Shown here: one piece after another, positions 33,351 to 42,364 of the stretch | Numbering within the stretch: position 1 is the stretch's first letter | Layout of the letters: every line of letters starts with the position of its first letter | Origin: Microlunatus parietis | GTDB taxonomy: Bacteria; Actinomycetota; Actinomycetes; Propionibacteriales; Propionibacteriaceae | Length of the DNA: 64,000 nt | NCBI RefSeq assembly: GCF_013407955.1 | Contig: NZ_JACCBU010000001.1 | Location: forward strand, 6,014,001 to 6,078,000 | Reading direction: 5' to 3' | Translations under genes and position numbers: made by a program | Notes under the pieces: model-generated | What the model saw: only the letters and a program-made list of their open reading frames with translations | What the model was told of the DNA's origin: nothing | Databases searched by the model: none

Positions 33351-34584
33351 GCTCGCCTCCCGGGATGATGGCCTCGATCAGCCAGGTGCCGTGATCGGTC
33401 GGCCCGGCCGACAGCCTGCCACCCAACGCGGCGGTACGGTCACGCAGGGCGGCCAGCCCGTGCCCCGCGGACAGCGCAGGATGGATCGCCGCCCCCGAGC
33501 CCGCGGTGTTCTCGACCCGGACCACCAACGGGTCCGCGCCGTCGATGGTCAGCTCGACCGTCGAGCCGGGGGCGTGCTTCGCCGCGTTCACCAGGGCCTC
33601 GGCGATGATCCGGTACGCCGTCTGGTCGACCGCCGCCGGCACCGTCGCCGCGTCGCCGGCGAACCTGATCCGCAGCCCGTTGTCCTCGGCCTGCTTGACC
33701 AGTTCCGAGATCCGGTCCAGCCGGGGCGGCGCCGCGACCGGTTCGTCCGGATCGGTCTCGTTGCGCAGCAACATGATCATGGACCGCATCTCGGCCAACC
33801 CGGCCAGGCTCGACTCGCGGACCGACTCGAGGGTTTTCCGGTCCGCGCCGGCATCGGCGGGCCGGGCCAGCGCCGCCCCGGCCTGCAGCGCGGTGGCCGA
33901 GAGATGGGAGGCGATCACGTCGTGCAGGTCGCGGGCCATCGACGCCCGCTCGGCCTGCACCGCCCGCTGCCGGTCCAGCTCGCCGACCCGGATCAGGTCG
34001 TCGGCCCGCCGCCGTTCCAGCTCGACCCGCTCGGCGGCGAGCCGGGCCAGTTCCTCCTTCTGACGCAGGTCGCGGGCCCACCACAGCGGGACCACGAGGA
34101 ACGCCGTCAACTGCAGCGCGGCGGCGATCCCGGTCCGCAGATCGGCGAGCACCGCAATCAGAACGAGCACCGTGACGAACGCGACGGCGACCGACACGGC
34201 GATCACCCGCCGGCCAGTGGGCCGGCCGATCCGGAACGCCGTGAACAGCAGATCGAAGATCACCAGCAGCACGCCCGGGCTGCCGCCGATCGTGAAGTCG
34301 GCGAGGACGGCGACCGTACCCACGCCGAGCGCGATCATCGGATGCCGCCGGCTGAACGCGATGGCGATGCAGCCGACCGTGAGCGGGACCACATGCCACC
34401 ACGGATCGAACCGCGGCCAGCCGGTGCCCGTCCAGACCCCGCCGAGGCCGAGCGCGAGCAGGCCGAGGCCGGCCAGCCAGATGACGAGCGGCGACCAGCG
34501 CGGATCGCCCTCGACCGAGAAGAACCGCTCCAGCCAGCGCCGCACAGCCGAAACTGCCCCCTCGGTCGAAGCTGTCGGTGTCAC
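33337..34584 (-). CDS. Sensor histidine kinase, DesK/NarL-type (HisKA_3)
   Basis: This 415-residue kinase has five to six N-terminal transmembrane helices (residues about 30-175), a coiled linker rich in Arg and Glu (KEELARLAAERVELERRRAD), phosphoacceptor His221 in MARDLHDVIASHLS, and a GHKL ATPase domain (YRIIAEALVNAAKHAPG, then GHGLAALRDR). No extracellular sensor domain is seen. GTG start. The 14-base overlap with its response regulator indicates coupled translation. The pair faces the GAP-like gene across a divergent 120-bp gap. Confidence 0.93.
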   Translation of the reverse strand: MTPTASTEGAVSAVRRWLERFFSVEGDPRWSPLVIWLAGLGLLALGLGGVWTGTGWPRFDPWWHVVPLTVGCIAIAFSRRHPMIALGVGTVAVLADFTIGGSPGVLLVIFDLLFTAFRIGRPTGRRVIAVSVAVAFVTVLVLIAVLADLRTGIAAALQLTAFLVVPLWWARDLRQKEELARLAAERVELERRRADDLIRVGELDRQRAVQAERASMARDLHDVIASHLSATALQAGAALARPADAGADRKTLESVRESSLAGLAEMRSMIMLLRNETDPDEPVAAPPRLDRISELVKQAEDNGLRIRFAGDAATVPAAVDQTAYRIIAEALVNAAKHAPGSTVELTIDGADPLVVRVENTAGSGAAIHPALSAGHGLAALRDRTAALGGRLSAGPTDHGTWLIEAIIPGGERVRS

Positions 34585-34704
34585 GCCACCATCTCAGCAC
34601 AGCGGCCGGCGGGAACCCATCCATCGAAGGATGTATCGGCGACCGGGGCAAGTGTCCTCCTTCGGCCGACGACGGAACGGCGCCGCCCGGGCAGGCTGAT
34701 GATC

Positions 34705-35454
34705 ATGACGCTCTGGCTCGCCGGTTCCCTCGCGGTGCTCGCACTGATCGACTCCACCAGCTTCGGCACCCTGCTGATCCCGATCTGGCTGCTGCTCGGC
34801 TCCGAGCGGCCGCGGGTGGGCCGGATGTTGATCTATCTCGGTACGGTCACCGGGTTCTACTTCGCGCTCGGCATGATCATCTCCTTCGGTGCGTACGCCT
34901 TCATGGACCAGATCCAGGCCGCGCTCGCCACCCAGGCAGCCTCGGTCGTCCAGCTGCTGCTCGGCGTCGGGCTGTTCCTGCTCAGTTTCGCGCTCGACCC
35001 GAATCGCCGGGCCAAGCGGGCCGACGGCGAGCCGGGCAAGATCGCGCGGTGGCGGCAGCGGGCGATGGGCGACGCGTCCGGTGGCGGCTCGATCCCTGCC
35101 CTGATGGGGCTGGCGCTCGGTGCCGCGGCGATCGAGGCGGCCAGCATGCTGCCGTACCTCGGAGCGATCGGCTTGATCACCACCTCCGGGCTTGATCTTG
35201 CCGGCCGCGGCCTGTCGATCGCCGGTTACTGCGTGATCATGATCCTGCCGGCCCTGGTCTTCCTGGTGCTGCGGCTGGTCGCGCACCGCAAGGTCGAGCC
35301 GCTGCTGCAGAAGATCAACGGCTGGCTGACCAAGAACGCGGCCGGCGCCACCTCGTGGATCGTCGCCATCGTGGGCTTCCTGATCGCCCGGGACGCGCTC
35401 TGGCGGCTCGGCGGGATCGAATGGGTGGTCGACCAGATCGGCCGGATCACCTGA
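34705..35454 (+). CDS. GAP/Sap-like six-helix membrane protein
   Basis: This protein of about 249 residues has an N-terminal half of three helices (WLAGSLAVLALIDSTSFGTLLIPIW...), a charged cytoplasmic loop (FALDPNRRAKRADGEPGKI) and three C-terminal helices. This layout matches the GAP (Sap, sulfolipid-1-addressing protein) family known from mycobacterial glycopeptidolipid export, whose members are also found widely in non-mycobacterial actinobacteria. The ATG at 34705 is preferred; one at 34699 is also in frame. The transported molecule is unknown. Confidence 0.75.
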   Translation: MTLWLAGSLAVLALIDSTSFGTLLIPIWLLLGSERPRVGRMLIYLGTVTGFYFALGMIISFGAYAFMDQIQAALATQAASVVQLLLGVGLFLLSFALDPNRRAKRADGEPGKIARWRQRAMGDASGGGSIPALMGLALGAAAIEAASMLPYLGAIGLITTSGLDLAGRGLSIAGYCVIMILPALVFLVLRLVAHRKVEPLLQKINGWLTKNAAGATSWIVAIVGFLIARDALWRLGGIEWVVDQIGRIT

Positions 35455-35511
35455 CTGTCAGTGGGTGGTCGTAGGTTCCGGCCATGGAACTGTGGAGACG
35501 GGAGGCCTACC

Positions 35512-36081
35512 ATGACAGCTATGACGGCGCCGGCGACCCCCATCGGACTGCCCTACGGACGCGCCCTGACGCGGGACGACCTGGCGGCGATGCCCGATGA
35601 CGGCCACCGCTACGAACTCATCGACGGGACGCTGATCGTGACACCGGCGCCCGGATACGACCACCAGTCGGGCGTCATCGAACTGCTGGTCATGCTGCGG
35701 GCCGTGTGCCCGGTCGAGTTCAAGGTCATGATCGCGCCCTTCGACGTGGTGTTCGGCAAGAAGACCGTGCTGCAGCCCGACCTGCTGGTCGCCCGGCGGA
35801 CTGACTTCACGGCTCGCGACCTGCCCAAGGTGCCGGTCCTCGCGGTGGAGATCCTCAGCCCGAGCACCCGGCACATCGACCTCGGCCTCAAGCGTTCCCG
35901 CTACGAGGCGGCCGGCTGCCCGTCCTACTGGGTGATCGATCCGTCGGTCCCGTCGATCATGGCCTGGGAACTCACCGATGGAAAGTACGAGCTCGTCGGC
36001 GAGGTCAAGGGCGAGGAGCCGTTGCGGCTGTCCGATCCGTACCCGGTCGAGATCGTCCCGGCCCGCCTGCTCGACGGCTGA
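35512..36081 (+). CDS. Uma2-family (DUF820) PD-(D/E)XK nuclease-like protein
   Basis: This 189-residue Uma2-family protein has the ordered motifs RYELIDGTLIVTPAP, FGKKTVLQPDLLVARR and LAVEILSPSTRHIDLGLKRSRYEAAGCPSYWVIDP. The Asp of QPDLLV and the Glu of VEIL are the likely metal ligands, with a Lys in the KRSRY helix completing a PD-(D/E)XK-like site. These proteins are abundant in cyanobacteria and actinobacteria, and their targets are not known. GGGAGGCCTACC precedes the ATG. The gene is convergent with a metallo-beta-lactamase-fold gene seven bases away. Confidence 0.9.
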   Translation: MTAMTAPATPIGLPYGRALTRDDLAAMPDDGHRYELIDGTLIVTPAPGYDHQSGVIELLVMLRAVCPVEFKVMIAPFDVVFGKKTVLQPDLLVARRTDFTARDLPKVPVLAVEILSPSTRHIDLGLKRSRYEAAGCPSYWVIDPSVPSIMAWELTDGKYELVGEVKGEEPLRLSDPYPVEIVPARLLDG

Positions 36082-36088
36082 CCCGGAC

Positions 36089-36928
36089 TCAGGCGAGCGG
36101 CAGTTGGCGCCGCCCGATCTCGGGACGCTCGGCGGCCAGTTGCGCATAGCCGGGCGCGATCCCGCCCGCGACATACTCCTTCGGATAGGGCCATTCGCCC
36201 CGCTCCAGTGCGTCCGCCTGCGGCACCCCGGAGGACGCGAGCCGCTGCAGCTCGCCGGCCACCGCGGCGACCCGGCCGCGCTGCTCGAACACGTACGCCC
36301 GATCCAGCGGCTCGCCGTGCCCCGGCACCGCGCGGCTGGTCTCGGTCATCAGCCCGACCAGCCCGTCCAGCGTGGCCGGCCACTCGTGCGGGAAGCTGTC
36401 CGAGCCCCAGGACGGCGGCGCGGCCGACTCGATCAGATCGCCGGCGAAGATCAGTTCGGCGTCCGGCACCACGACGAGCAGGTCGCCGGCGGTGTGCCCG
36501 CGACCCAGATGGGCGACCTCGACCCGGCGCCCGCCGAGATCGATCCCGGCGGCTACGGCCAGTTCACGGCCGGCCGGCGGCACGCCCTCCGGCAGTTCGG
36601 CGTGGACCGACTCGTGGGCGATCGTCGTCACGTCGGCGAACGCGGCCAGCCCTCCCGCGTGGTCATAGTGCGCGTGGGTCACCACGACGGTGGTCAGTGG
36701 CACCGAGGTCACCGCGGCGATCGAGTCGCGGATCAGCCGGCCGTGCTCGGCGTTGCTGCCGCAGTCGACCAGCAGACAGCCGTCGTCGCCGGCGATCAGG
36801 CCGAGATTCGCCGCTTCCGGTTCGGCCACCGCCACCCAGATCCGCGGCGCCAACTCCCGCCAGGGCCCGATCGACCCGGTGCTGATCGTCCCAGGCCCGC
36901 TCGTGCCGTCCGGCTCCCCAACGCTCAC
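36089..36928 (-). CDS. Metallo-beta-lactamase-fold hydrolase
   Basis: This protein of about 279 residues has the zinc motif THAHYDHAGG (HxHxDH), a downstream His in LGRGHTAGDL, the Asp in IFAGDLIES and a final His in PGHGEPL, so the metal site looks complete. The VDCGSN stretch and the loop composition resemble glyoxalase-II-like or quinoprotein-relay-type hydrolases; the substrate cannot be told. The GTG at 36928 is chosen by length and has no strong ribosome-binding site. The promoter region is shared with the divergent hrcA and contains the CIRCE element. Confidence 0.88.
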   Translation of the reverse strand: MSVGEPDGTSGPGTISTGSIGPWRELAPRIWVAVAEPEAANLGLIAGDDGCLLVDCGSNAEHGRLIRDSIAAVTSVPLTTVVVTHAHYDHAGGLAAFADVTTIAHESVHAELPEGVPPAGRELAVAAGIDLGGRRVEVAHLGRGHTAGDLLVVVPDAELIFAGDLIESAAPPSWGSDSFPHEWPATLDGLVGLMTETSRAVPGHGEPLDRAYVFEQRGRVAAVAGELQRLASSGVPQADALERGEWPYPKEYVAGGIAPGYAQLAAERPEIGRRQLPLA

Positions 36929-36937
36929 CGGGCTAGA

Positions 36938-36964
36938 CTGGCACTCCCCAGCCGTGAGTGCCAA
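36938..36964. promoter_or_regulatory. CIRCE element (HrcA operator)
   Basis: CTGGCACTC-N9-GAGTGCCAA matches the CIRCE consensus TTAGCACTC-N9-GAGTGCTAA with the exact nine-base spacer and 8 of 9 arm pairs. It lies 28 bases before hrcA, so HrcA represses its own operon and possibly the divergent hydrolase. Confidence 0.93.
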
Positions 36965-36991
36965 ACTGCGGCCAACAGCGAAGGAGGCGTG

Positions 36992-38005
36992 ATGGACGAC
37001 CGCAAGCTCGACGTGTTGCGCGCGATCGTGACCGACTACGTCTCCAGCCAGGAGCCGGTCGGTTCGAAGGCCCTGGTCGAACGGCACAACCTGCGGGTCT
37101 CCCCGGCGACCGTGCGCAACGACATGGCGTCGCTGGAGGAGGAGGGCTACATCACCCAGCCGCACACCAGCGCCGGCCGGATCCCGACCGACAAGGGCTA
37201 CCGCCTGTTCGTCGACCGGCTGGGCACGGTCAAGCCGCTGTCGGTGGCCGAGCGGCGCGCGATCCAGACGTTCCTGTCCGGCGCGCTCGACCTCGACGAT
37301 GTGATCTTGCGCACCGTGCGGCTGCTGGCCCAGGTGACCCAGCAGGTCGCGATCGTCCAGTACCCGACGATGAGCAGCGCCACCGTCCGGCACATCGAGG
37401 TGGTGTCGCTGAACCCGGGCCGGATCCTGCTGATCCTGATCACCTCGACCGGCCGGGTCGAGCAGCGCTCCTTCGAGGTGCCCGCGTACGACGAGGACAC
37501 GCTGGCCGACCTGCGTGCCCACCTCAACGCCGCCGCCGACGGCCAGCCCACCGCCGCCGCGGCGACCCGGCTGAGCGAGCTCGCCGGCCGGCTGCCGGCC
37601 GAGCTGGACCCGATCGCGCCGTCGGCGATCGCGGCCCTGCTCGAGATGCTGGGTACGGAGACGAGCACCCGCCTGGTCGTCGGCGGGGTGCCGAACCTGA
37701 CCCGCTTCGGGGACGACTTCGAGACGACCGTGAAGCCGGTGCTGGAGGCGCTGGAGGAGCAGGTGGTGCTGCTCAAGCTGCTCGGCGAGGCCACCACCGC
37801 CGACGCCGTCACGGTCCGGATCGGGCAGGAGAATCCGTACAAGGAACTGCGGACCACCTCCGTCGTCTCTTCCGGGTACGGTGGAACGGACGACCCCTGG
37901 GCCGCGCTCGGGGTCGTCGGCCCGACCCGCATGGACTATCCCTCGACCATGGCTTCGGTGCGTGCCGTGGCCCGCTATGTCGGCCGTTTTCTCTCCGAAG
38001 GATGA
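36992..38005 (+). CDS. hrcA: Heat-inducible transcription repressor HrcA
   Basis: This 337-residue protein has an N-terminal winged helix (LRAIVTDYVSSQEPVGSKAL, then SPATVRNDMASLEEEGYITQ and HTSAGRIPTDKGYR) and a GAF-like effector domain with the dimerisation insert. HrcA binds CIRCE when free GroEL is available and releases on heat stress. AAGGAGG precedes the ATG at 36992. It is directly upstream of dnaJ with a 42-base gap. Confidence 0.97.
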   Translation: MDDRKLDVLRAIVTDYVSSQEPVGSKALVERHNLRVSPATVRNDMASLEEEGYITQPHTSAGRIPTDKGYRLFVDRLGTVKPLSVAERRAIQTFLSGALDLDDVILRTVRLLAQVTQQVAIVQYPTMSSATVRHIEVVSLNPGRILLILITSTGRVEQRSFEVPAYDEDTLADLRAHLNAAADGQPTAAAATRLSELAGRLPAELDPIAPSAIAALLEMLGTETSTRLVVGGVPNLTRFGDDFETTVKPVLEALEEQVVLLKLLGEATTADAVTVRIGQENPYKELRTTSVVSSGYGGTDDPWAALGVVGPTRMDYPSTMASVRAVARYVGRFLSEG

Positions 38006-38047
38006 CCCCGATTCCCGCCGATGCCCGACTCCTCTTGAAGGACGCCA

Positions 38048-39232
38048 GTGCCCAAGATGACTGAGGACTATTACGAGATCCTCGGCGTGCCGCGCGATGC
38101 CACGCCCGAACAGATCAAGAAGGCCTACCGCCAGCAGGCCCGGAAGCTGCATCCCGACGTGGCCCAGGAGCCGGACGCCGCGGACCGCTTCAAGAAGGTC
38201 GCCGAGGCGTACGAGGTGCTGCGGGACGAGCAGAAGCGTGATCTGTACGACCGCGGCGGCGACCCGCTCGGCGGCGGGATGGGCGGCTTCAACGGGTTCG
38301 GCGGCTTCAACGGCGGCGCGCAGGGCTTCGACTTCACCAACCTGGTCGACGCGATGTTCGGCGGCCAGCAGACCCGCGGGCCGCGGTCCCGGGTGCGGCG
38401 CGGCCAGGACGCGGTGGTCCGGCTGGATCTGGATCTCGCCGAGGCGGCGTTCGGCGCCACCAAGCCGGTCCGGGTCGACACCGCCGTACTCTGCCCGCGG
38501 TGCAACGGCAGCGGCGCCTCCGAAGGCTCCCAGCCGGTCCGGTGCTCGACCTGTCACGGCCAGGGCGACGTGACGCACGTGCAGCGGTCCTTCCTGGGCG
38601 ACATCCGGACCACCCAGCCGTGCCCGACCTGCCGCGGCTACGGCACCGTCATCCCGAACCCGTGTGTCGAGTGCAACGGCGAGGGCCGGGTCCGGCACAG
38701 CCGCACCATCGAGGTCAAGGTGCCGGCCGGCGTCGACACCGGAATCCGGGTCAAGCTGTCCTCGCAGGGCGAGGTCGGCCCCGGCGGCGGCCCGGCCGGC
38801 GACCTGTACGTGGCGCTGAACGTGCAGCCGCACGACGTCTTCAAGCGGGTGAACGACGACCTCGAGGTGGTCCTGAAGATCCCGATGACGGCGGCCGCGC
38901 TGGGCACCGAGGTCGAGGTGACGACGCTCGAGGCCGATCTGCCCGACGCCGACCCGGCCGACACCAAGGTCACCCTGGCGGTCCCGGCCGGCACCCAGTC
39001 CGGCACCCGGATCACGGTCGAGGGTAAGGGTGCGCCGCGGCTCCGCGGCAACGGCCGCGGCGAGTTGGGCGTGACGCTGCTGGTGCAGACCCCGACCAAG
39101 CTGGACGACAGCCAGCGCGAACTGTTGCGGCAGCTGGCCGAGGCCCGCAACGAGTCGCGGCCGGAGGGCACCGTGCAGCGGCACAGCAAGGGCGTCTTCG
39201 GCCGGATCCGCGACGCGTTCGTGGGTCAGTGA
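38048..39232 (+). CDS. dnaJ: Chaperone protein DnaJ (type I)
   Basis: This 394-residue protein has a J domain with the HPD motif (RKLHPDVAQE), a Gly/Phe-rich linker (GGFNGFGGFNGGAQGF), four zinc-finger repeats (CPRCNGSG, CSTCHGQG, CPTCRGYG, CVECNGEG) and the C-terminal substrate-binding domains. It is a co-chaperone of DnaK. The GTG at 38048, preceded by GAAGGAC, is preferred over the ATG at 38057. As a second dnaJ paired with hrcA, it corresponds to the actinobacterial DnaJ2. The stop overlaps the rsmE start as GTGA. Confidence 0.97.
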   Translation: MPKMTEDYYEILGVPRDATPEQIKKAYRQQARKLHPDVAQEPDAADRFKKVAEAYEVLRDEQKRDLYDRGGDPLGGGMGGFNGFGGFNGGAQGFDFTNLVDAMFGGQQTRGPRSRVRRGQDAVVRLDLDLAEAAFGATKPVRVDTAVLCPRCNGSGASEGSQPVRCSTCHGQGDVTHVQRSFLGDIRTTQPCPTCRGYGTVIPNPCVECNGEGRVRHSRTIEVKVPAGVDTGIRVKLSSQGEVGPGGGPAGDLYVALNVQPHDVFKRVNDDLEVVLKIPMTAAALGTEVEVTTLEADLPDADPADTKVTLAVPAGTQSGTRITVEGKGAPRLRGNGRGELGVTLLVQTPTKLDDSQRELLRQLAEARNESRPEGTVQRHSKGVFGRIRDAFVGQ

Positions 39233-39963
39233 CCGCTCCGATCTTCTGGCTGACCGAGCTCGCTGATCCGCTGCCGCCGCCCGGGACGGTGCTGGACCTG
39301 ACCGGTCCGGAGGGCCACCATGCCGCCGTCGTCCGCCGGATCCGTACCGGCGAGACGGTCCGGCTCGGCGACGGCCGCGGCCGCGCGGTCGCCGGCGTGG
39401 TCGTCGCCGCGAACAAGCAGGGACTGCGGGTCGAAGTCACCGAACACCTTCCGGTACGGACTCCGGGGCCGCTGCGCTATGTCGCCGCCCAGGCGCCGGC
39501 CAAGGGCGACCGGTCCGAACTGGCCGTCGAACTGCTGACCGAGGCCGGCATCGACGAGATCGTGCCCTGGCAGGCCTCCCGGGCCGTGGTCCGCTGGTCC
39601 GCCGAGCGGGCGGTGAAGGCGCGGGCGCGCTGGATCGGCACCGCGAGCGAGGCGGCGAAGCAGTCCCGCCGGCTGACCGTGCCGGAGGTGACCGAACCCG
39701 TGTCGACCGCCGGGCTGATCGAGTTGATCAAGGAAGCGGCGCTGACGCTGGTGCTGCACGAGGAGGCGACCACCCCGCTGGCCGCGGTGGCGCTGCCGGA
39801 CTCCGGCCGGATCATGATCATCGTCGGTCCGGAGGGCGGGATCGCGCCGGACGAACTGGCGGCGTTCACCGAGGCCGGCGGCCGGCCGGTGCTGCTCGGC
39901 GAGAACGTCCTGCGGGCCTCGACGGCCGGTGTCGTCGCCCTGGCCGGGCTGAGGCTGCGATGA
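39229..39963 (+). CDS. rsmE: 16S rRNA (uracil1498-N3)-methyltransferase RsmE
   Basis: This 244-residue protein has an N-terminal PUA-like domain (GPEGHHAAVVRRIRTGETV) and a C-terminal SPOUT knot with MIIVGPEGGIAPDELAAF and LGENVLRASTAGVVAL, the SAM-binding elements. It methylates U1498 in the decoding region. The start overlaps dnaJ and its TGA overlaps tgt (ATGA). In related genomes phoH usually follows nearby; here tgt and 18.7 kb of other genes intervene. Confidence 0.95.
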   Translation: MTAPIFWLTELADPLPPPGTVLDLTGPEGHHAAVVRRIRTGETVRLGDGRGRAVAGVVVAANKQGLRVEVTEHLPVRTPGPLRYVAAQAPAKGDRSELAVELLTEAGIDEIVPWQASRAVVRWSAERAVKARARWIGTASEAAKQSRRLTVPEVTEPVSTAGLIELIKEAALTLVLHEEATTPLAAVALPDSGRIMIIVGPEGGIAPDELAAFTEAGGRPVLLGENVLRASTAGVVALAGLRLR

Positions 39964-41198
39964 CCGGGTACGGCTTCATGATCAACTCCGAGCTGCCGGG
40001 CTGCCGCGGCCGGACCGGCGTGATCAGCACGCCGCACGGGCCGATCGAGACCCCGGCGTTCATCGCCGTCGGCACCAAGGCCACCGTGAAGGCGGTGCTG
40101 CCCGAGTCGATGGCCGAGCTGGGCGCGCAGGCCCTGCTGGCGAACGCGTACCACCTCTATCTGCAGCCGGGCGCCGACATCATCGACGAGGCGGGCGGGC
40201 TGGGCCGGTTCATGAACTGGCCCGGGCCGACGTTCACCGACAGCGGCGGCTTCCAGGTGATGAGCCTCGGTGTCGGGTTCAAGAAGGTGCTCGCGATGGA
40301 CACGGCCGGGCTCGGCGACGACGACGTGATCGCCGAGGGCAAGACCCGGCTGGCTCACGTCGACGAGGACGGCGTGACGTTCACCTCGCACCTGAACGGC
40401 TCCCGGCACCGGTTCACGCCGGAGATCTCGATGCAGATCCAGCACCAGCTCGGCGCGGACATCATCTTCGCGTTCGACGAGTTGACCACGCTGATGAACA
40501 CGAGGGCGTACCAGGAACGGTCGGTGGACCGGACCCAGCGCTGGGCCGAACGCTGCCTGACCGAGCATCTCCGGCTGACGGCCGAGCGGACGCACCGTCC
40601 GTACCAGGCGCTGTTCGGGGTGGTCCAGGGCGCCCAGTACGAGGATCTGCGGCGGCAGGCGGCTCGTGATCTTGCCGCGCTGCGGCGCCCGGACGCGACC
40701 GGAGTCGATCATGGTTTCGACGGGTACGGCATCGGCGGCGCGCTGGAGAAGGAGCGGCTCGGCGAGATCGTCGGCTGGGTGACCGACGAACTGCCCGACG
40801 ACAAGCCGCGGCACCTGCTCGGGATCGCCGAGCCGGACGACTTCTTCGTCGCCATCGAGAACGGTGCTGACACGTTCGACTGCGTGAACCCGTCCCGGGT
40901 GGCCCGCAACGCGGCCGTCTACTCCCGCGACGGTCGGTTCAACGTCAACACCGCGCGGAACCGGCGGGCGTTCACGCCGATCGACGACGAGTGCGACTGC
41001 TACACCTGCGCGCACTACACGAGGGCCTACCTGCACCACCTGTTCAAGGCGGGGGAGATGCTCGCCTCGACCCTGTGCACGATCCACAACGAACGCTTCA
41101 TCGTGTCGCTGGTGGACCGGATCCGGGCCAGCATCGCCGACGGCAGCTACGCCGACTTCAAGATCAACTTCCTGAAGCGGTACTACCCGGCCCGTTGA
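39960..41198 (+). CDS. tgt: tRNA-guanine transglycosylase family enzyme
   Basis: This 412-residue protein carries the TGT barrel motifs TPAFIAVGTKATVKAVLPES, TDSGGFQVMSLG (general base Asp) and TFDCVNPSRVARN (nucleophile Asp). The zinc site is CDCYTCAHYTRAYLHHL, and it ends FLKRYYPAR. The usual GGLAVGE loop reads GIGGALEKERL, which marks a separate subfamily from E. coli Tgt. The enzyme exchanges G34 for a 7-deazaguanine base. No queuosine synthesis genes are in the window, so it may use a salvaged base. The ATG overlaps the rsmE stop. Confidence 0.9.
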   Translation: MTGYGFMINSELPGCRGRTGVISTPHGPIETPAFIAVGTKATVKAVLPESMAELGAQALLANAYHLYLQPGADIIDEAGGLGRFMNWPGPTFTDSGGFQVMSLGVGFKKVLAMDTAGLGDDDVIAEGKTRLAHVDEDGVTFTSHLNGSRHRFTPEISMQIQHQLGADIIFAFDELTTLMNTRAYQERSVDRTQRWAERCLTEHLRLTAERTHRPYQALFGVVQGAQYEDLRRQAARDLAALRRPDATGVDHGFDGYGIGGALEKERLGEIVGWVTDELPDDKPRHLLGIAEPDDFFVAIENGADTFDCVNPSRVARNAAVYSRDGRFNVNTARNRRAFTPIDDECDCYTCAHYTRAYLHHLFKAGEMLASTLCTIHNERFIVSLVDRIRASIADGSYADFKINFLKRYYPAR

Positions 41199-41201
41199 TC
41201 A

Positions 41202-42227
41202 TCAGGAGCCCGGCCGGCCGCAGCAGCCCTTCGGTTCCCGGGTCAGCTTGCCGGTCGGCGCGAGTTCGTCGGCCAGCTTGTTCAAGATCACCGACTGCAG
41301 CTTGTAGCTCGGCGGCGACACGTAGTCCCAGCGCACCAGCTGGCCGGCCTCGACCGCCGGCAGCTTCGCGAACGACGGCTTGTCCTTGATGATCTGCTCC
41401 GGCTTGCTCGCCTGCGACCGGGTGTCCCACATGATCACGTCGAGGGCGTACTTGTCGGCGTTCTCCCAGCTCAGGTACTCCCAGAACTCGCCGTTGTTGG
41501 GGTTCTCCGGCTCGACCAGGTCAAGCCCGAGGCTTGCGTAGTAGGCGAGATCGGCGTTGTCTTTCGGTACGGCGATGTACATCATCTGCGGGTCCAGGGC
41601 GACCGCCGCGATCCGTACGTCGGGCTTGCTGGTGGCCCAGTCCCGGAGCCGGTTGGATGCGGACTCGAAGGCCGCCTTGTCCTGGCTGATCTCCGGCGAG
41701 CCGAGGTCGGCCCCGAGCGAGGCGGCCAGCTCGGCGTACCGGGCGATCGTCTTGTCCAGCATCGCGCCCTTGCCGTGGTTGATCTTGACCATCGGCGCGA
41801 TCTCGGCCATCTTCTTCTCTTCGTCGGTGAGCTCGGCCTCGGGCGACCAGGTGCCGTAGACGATCAGGTCCGGCGCCAGCGAAGCGAGCTTCTCGATGTC
41901 GGCCTGGCCGTACTCCTCGCCGAGGTTGGTCACCGCCGCCGGATCCACGTTGCCGGACTGAGGATTGGGCTTGCCGTCGACCGGCGACAGCGGACCGAAC
42001 GTGCCGACCGCCTTGATGCCGAGGTCCCACAGGGCGCCGGCCGAGCTGGTGTGGGCGACGATCCGCTGGGGCACCTCGGGTGCCGTGACGGTCTCGCCGC
42101 GGTCGTCGACGAAGGTCCAGCCCTGCTGGGTCTCGGCCGCGGGCGGCGTGGTGGAGGCGCAAGCGGCGCCGGCGAGTACGAGCAGAGCGGCCAGGCAGGC
42201 CAGCACGGACCGGATCGGTCGAGCCAC
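41202..42227 (-). CDS. Iron-siderophore-type ABC substrate-binding lipoprotein
   Basis: This 341-residue protein has a lipoprotein signal (LACLAALLVLAGAAC) and a class III binding-protein fold (FepB/FhuD type): RIVAHTSSAGALWDLGI, NLGEEYGQADIEKLASLAPDLIVYG and a C-terminal lobe with LPAVEAGQLVRWD. GTG start with AGGGGGA upstream. A near-consensus IdeR/DtxR box at 42244-42262 indicates iron-dependent repression. No FecCD-type permease is adjacent, so partners must be elsewhere. The ligand is probably a ferric siderophore. Confidence 0.92.
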   Translation of the reverse strand: MARPIRSVLACLAALLVLAGAACASTTPPAAETQQGWTFVDDRGETVTAPEVPQRIVAHTSSAGALWDLGIKAVGTFGPLSPVDGKPNPQSGNVDPAAVTNLGEEYGQADIEKLASLAPDLIVYGTWSPEAELTDEEKKMAEIAPMVKINHGKGAMLDKTIARYAELAASLGADLGSPEISQDKAAFESASNRLRDWATSKPDVRIAAVALDPQMMYIAVPKDNADLAYYASLGLDLVEPENPNNGEFWEYLSWENADKYALDVIMWDTRSQASKPEQIIKDKPSFAKLPAVEAGQLVRWDYVSPPSYKLQSVILNKLADELAPTGKLTREPKGCCGRPGS

Positions 42228-42243
42228 GAGAAGTCCCCCTTGG

Positions 42244-42262
42244 TTAGGTCAGGCTTACTTTA
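42244..42262. promoter_or_regulatory. IdeR/DtxR iron box
   Basis: TTAGGTCAGGCTTACTTTA matches the 19-bp IdeR/DtxR consensus TTAGGTTAGGCTAACCTAA at 15 positions. It lies 17 bases before the start of the siderophore-binding lipoprotein gene. Confidence 0.85.
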
Positions 42263-42364
42263 TAGCCTGCGGTGGCGTTGCGGACAGAACGAGGTCTGCC
42301 ATCCGGACAGCGTGCGTGTCACACTGTGCCCGGGGTCTTACGAGGAGGGCGGACCGGGGACGTG

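Noticed and set aside
33391..34700. An N-terminal extension of the GAP-like gene across the sensor kinase gene
   Set aside because: The extension is antisense to the kinase and has no membrane segments; the GAP-like protein starts near 34705.
36089..39184. A 1031-codon open frame on the minus strand
   Set aside because: Only its last 280 codons (36089-36928) encode a real protein, the metallo-beta-lactamase-fold hydrolase. The rest is antisense to hrcA and dnaJ and has no recognisable domain.
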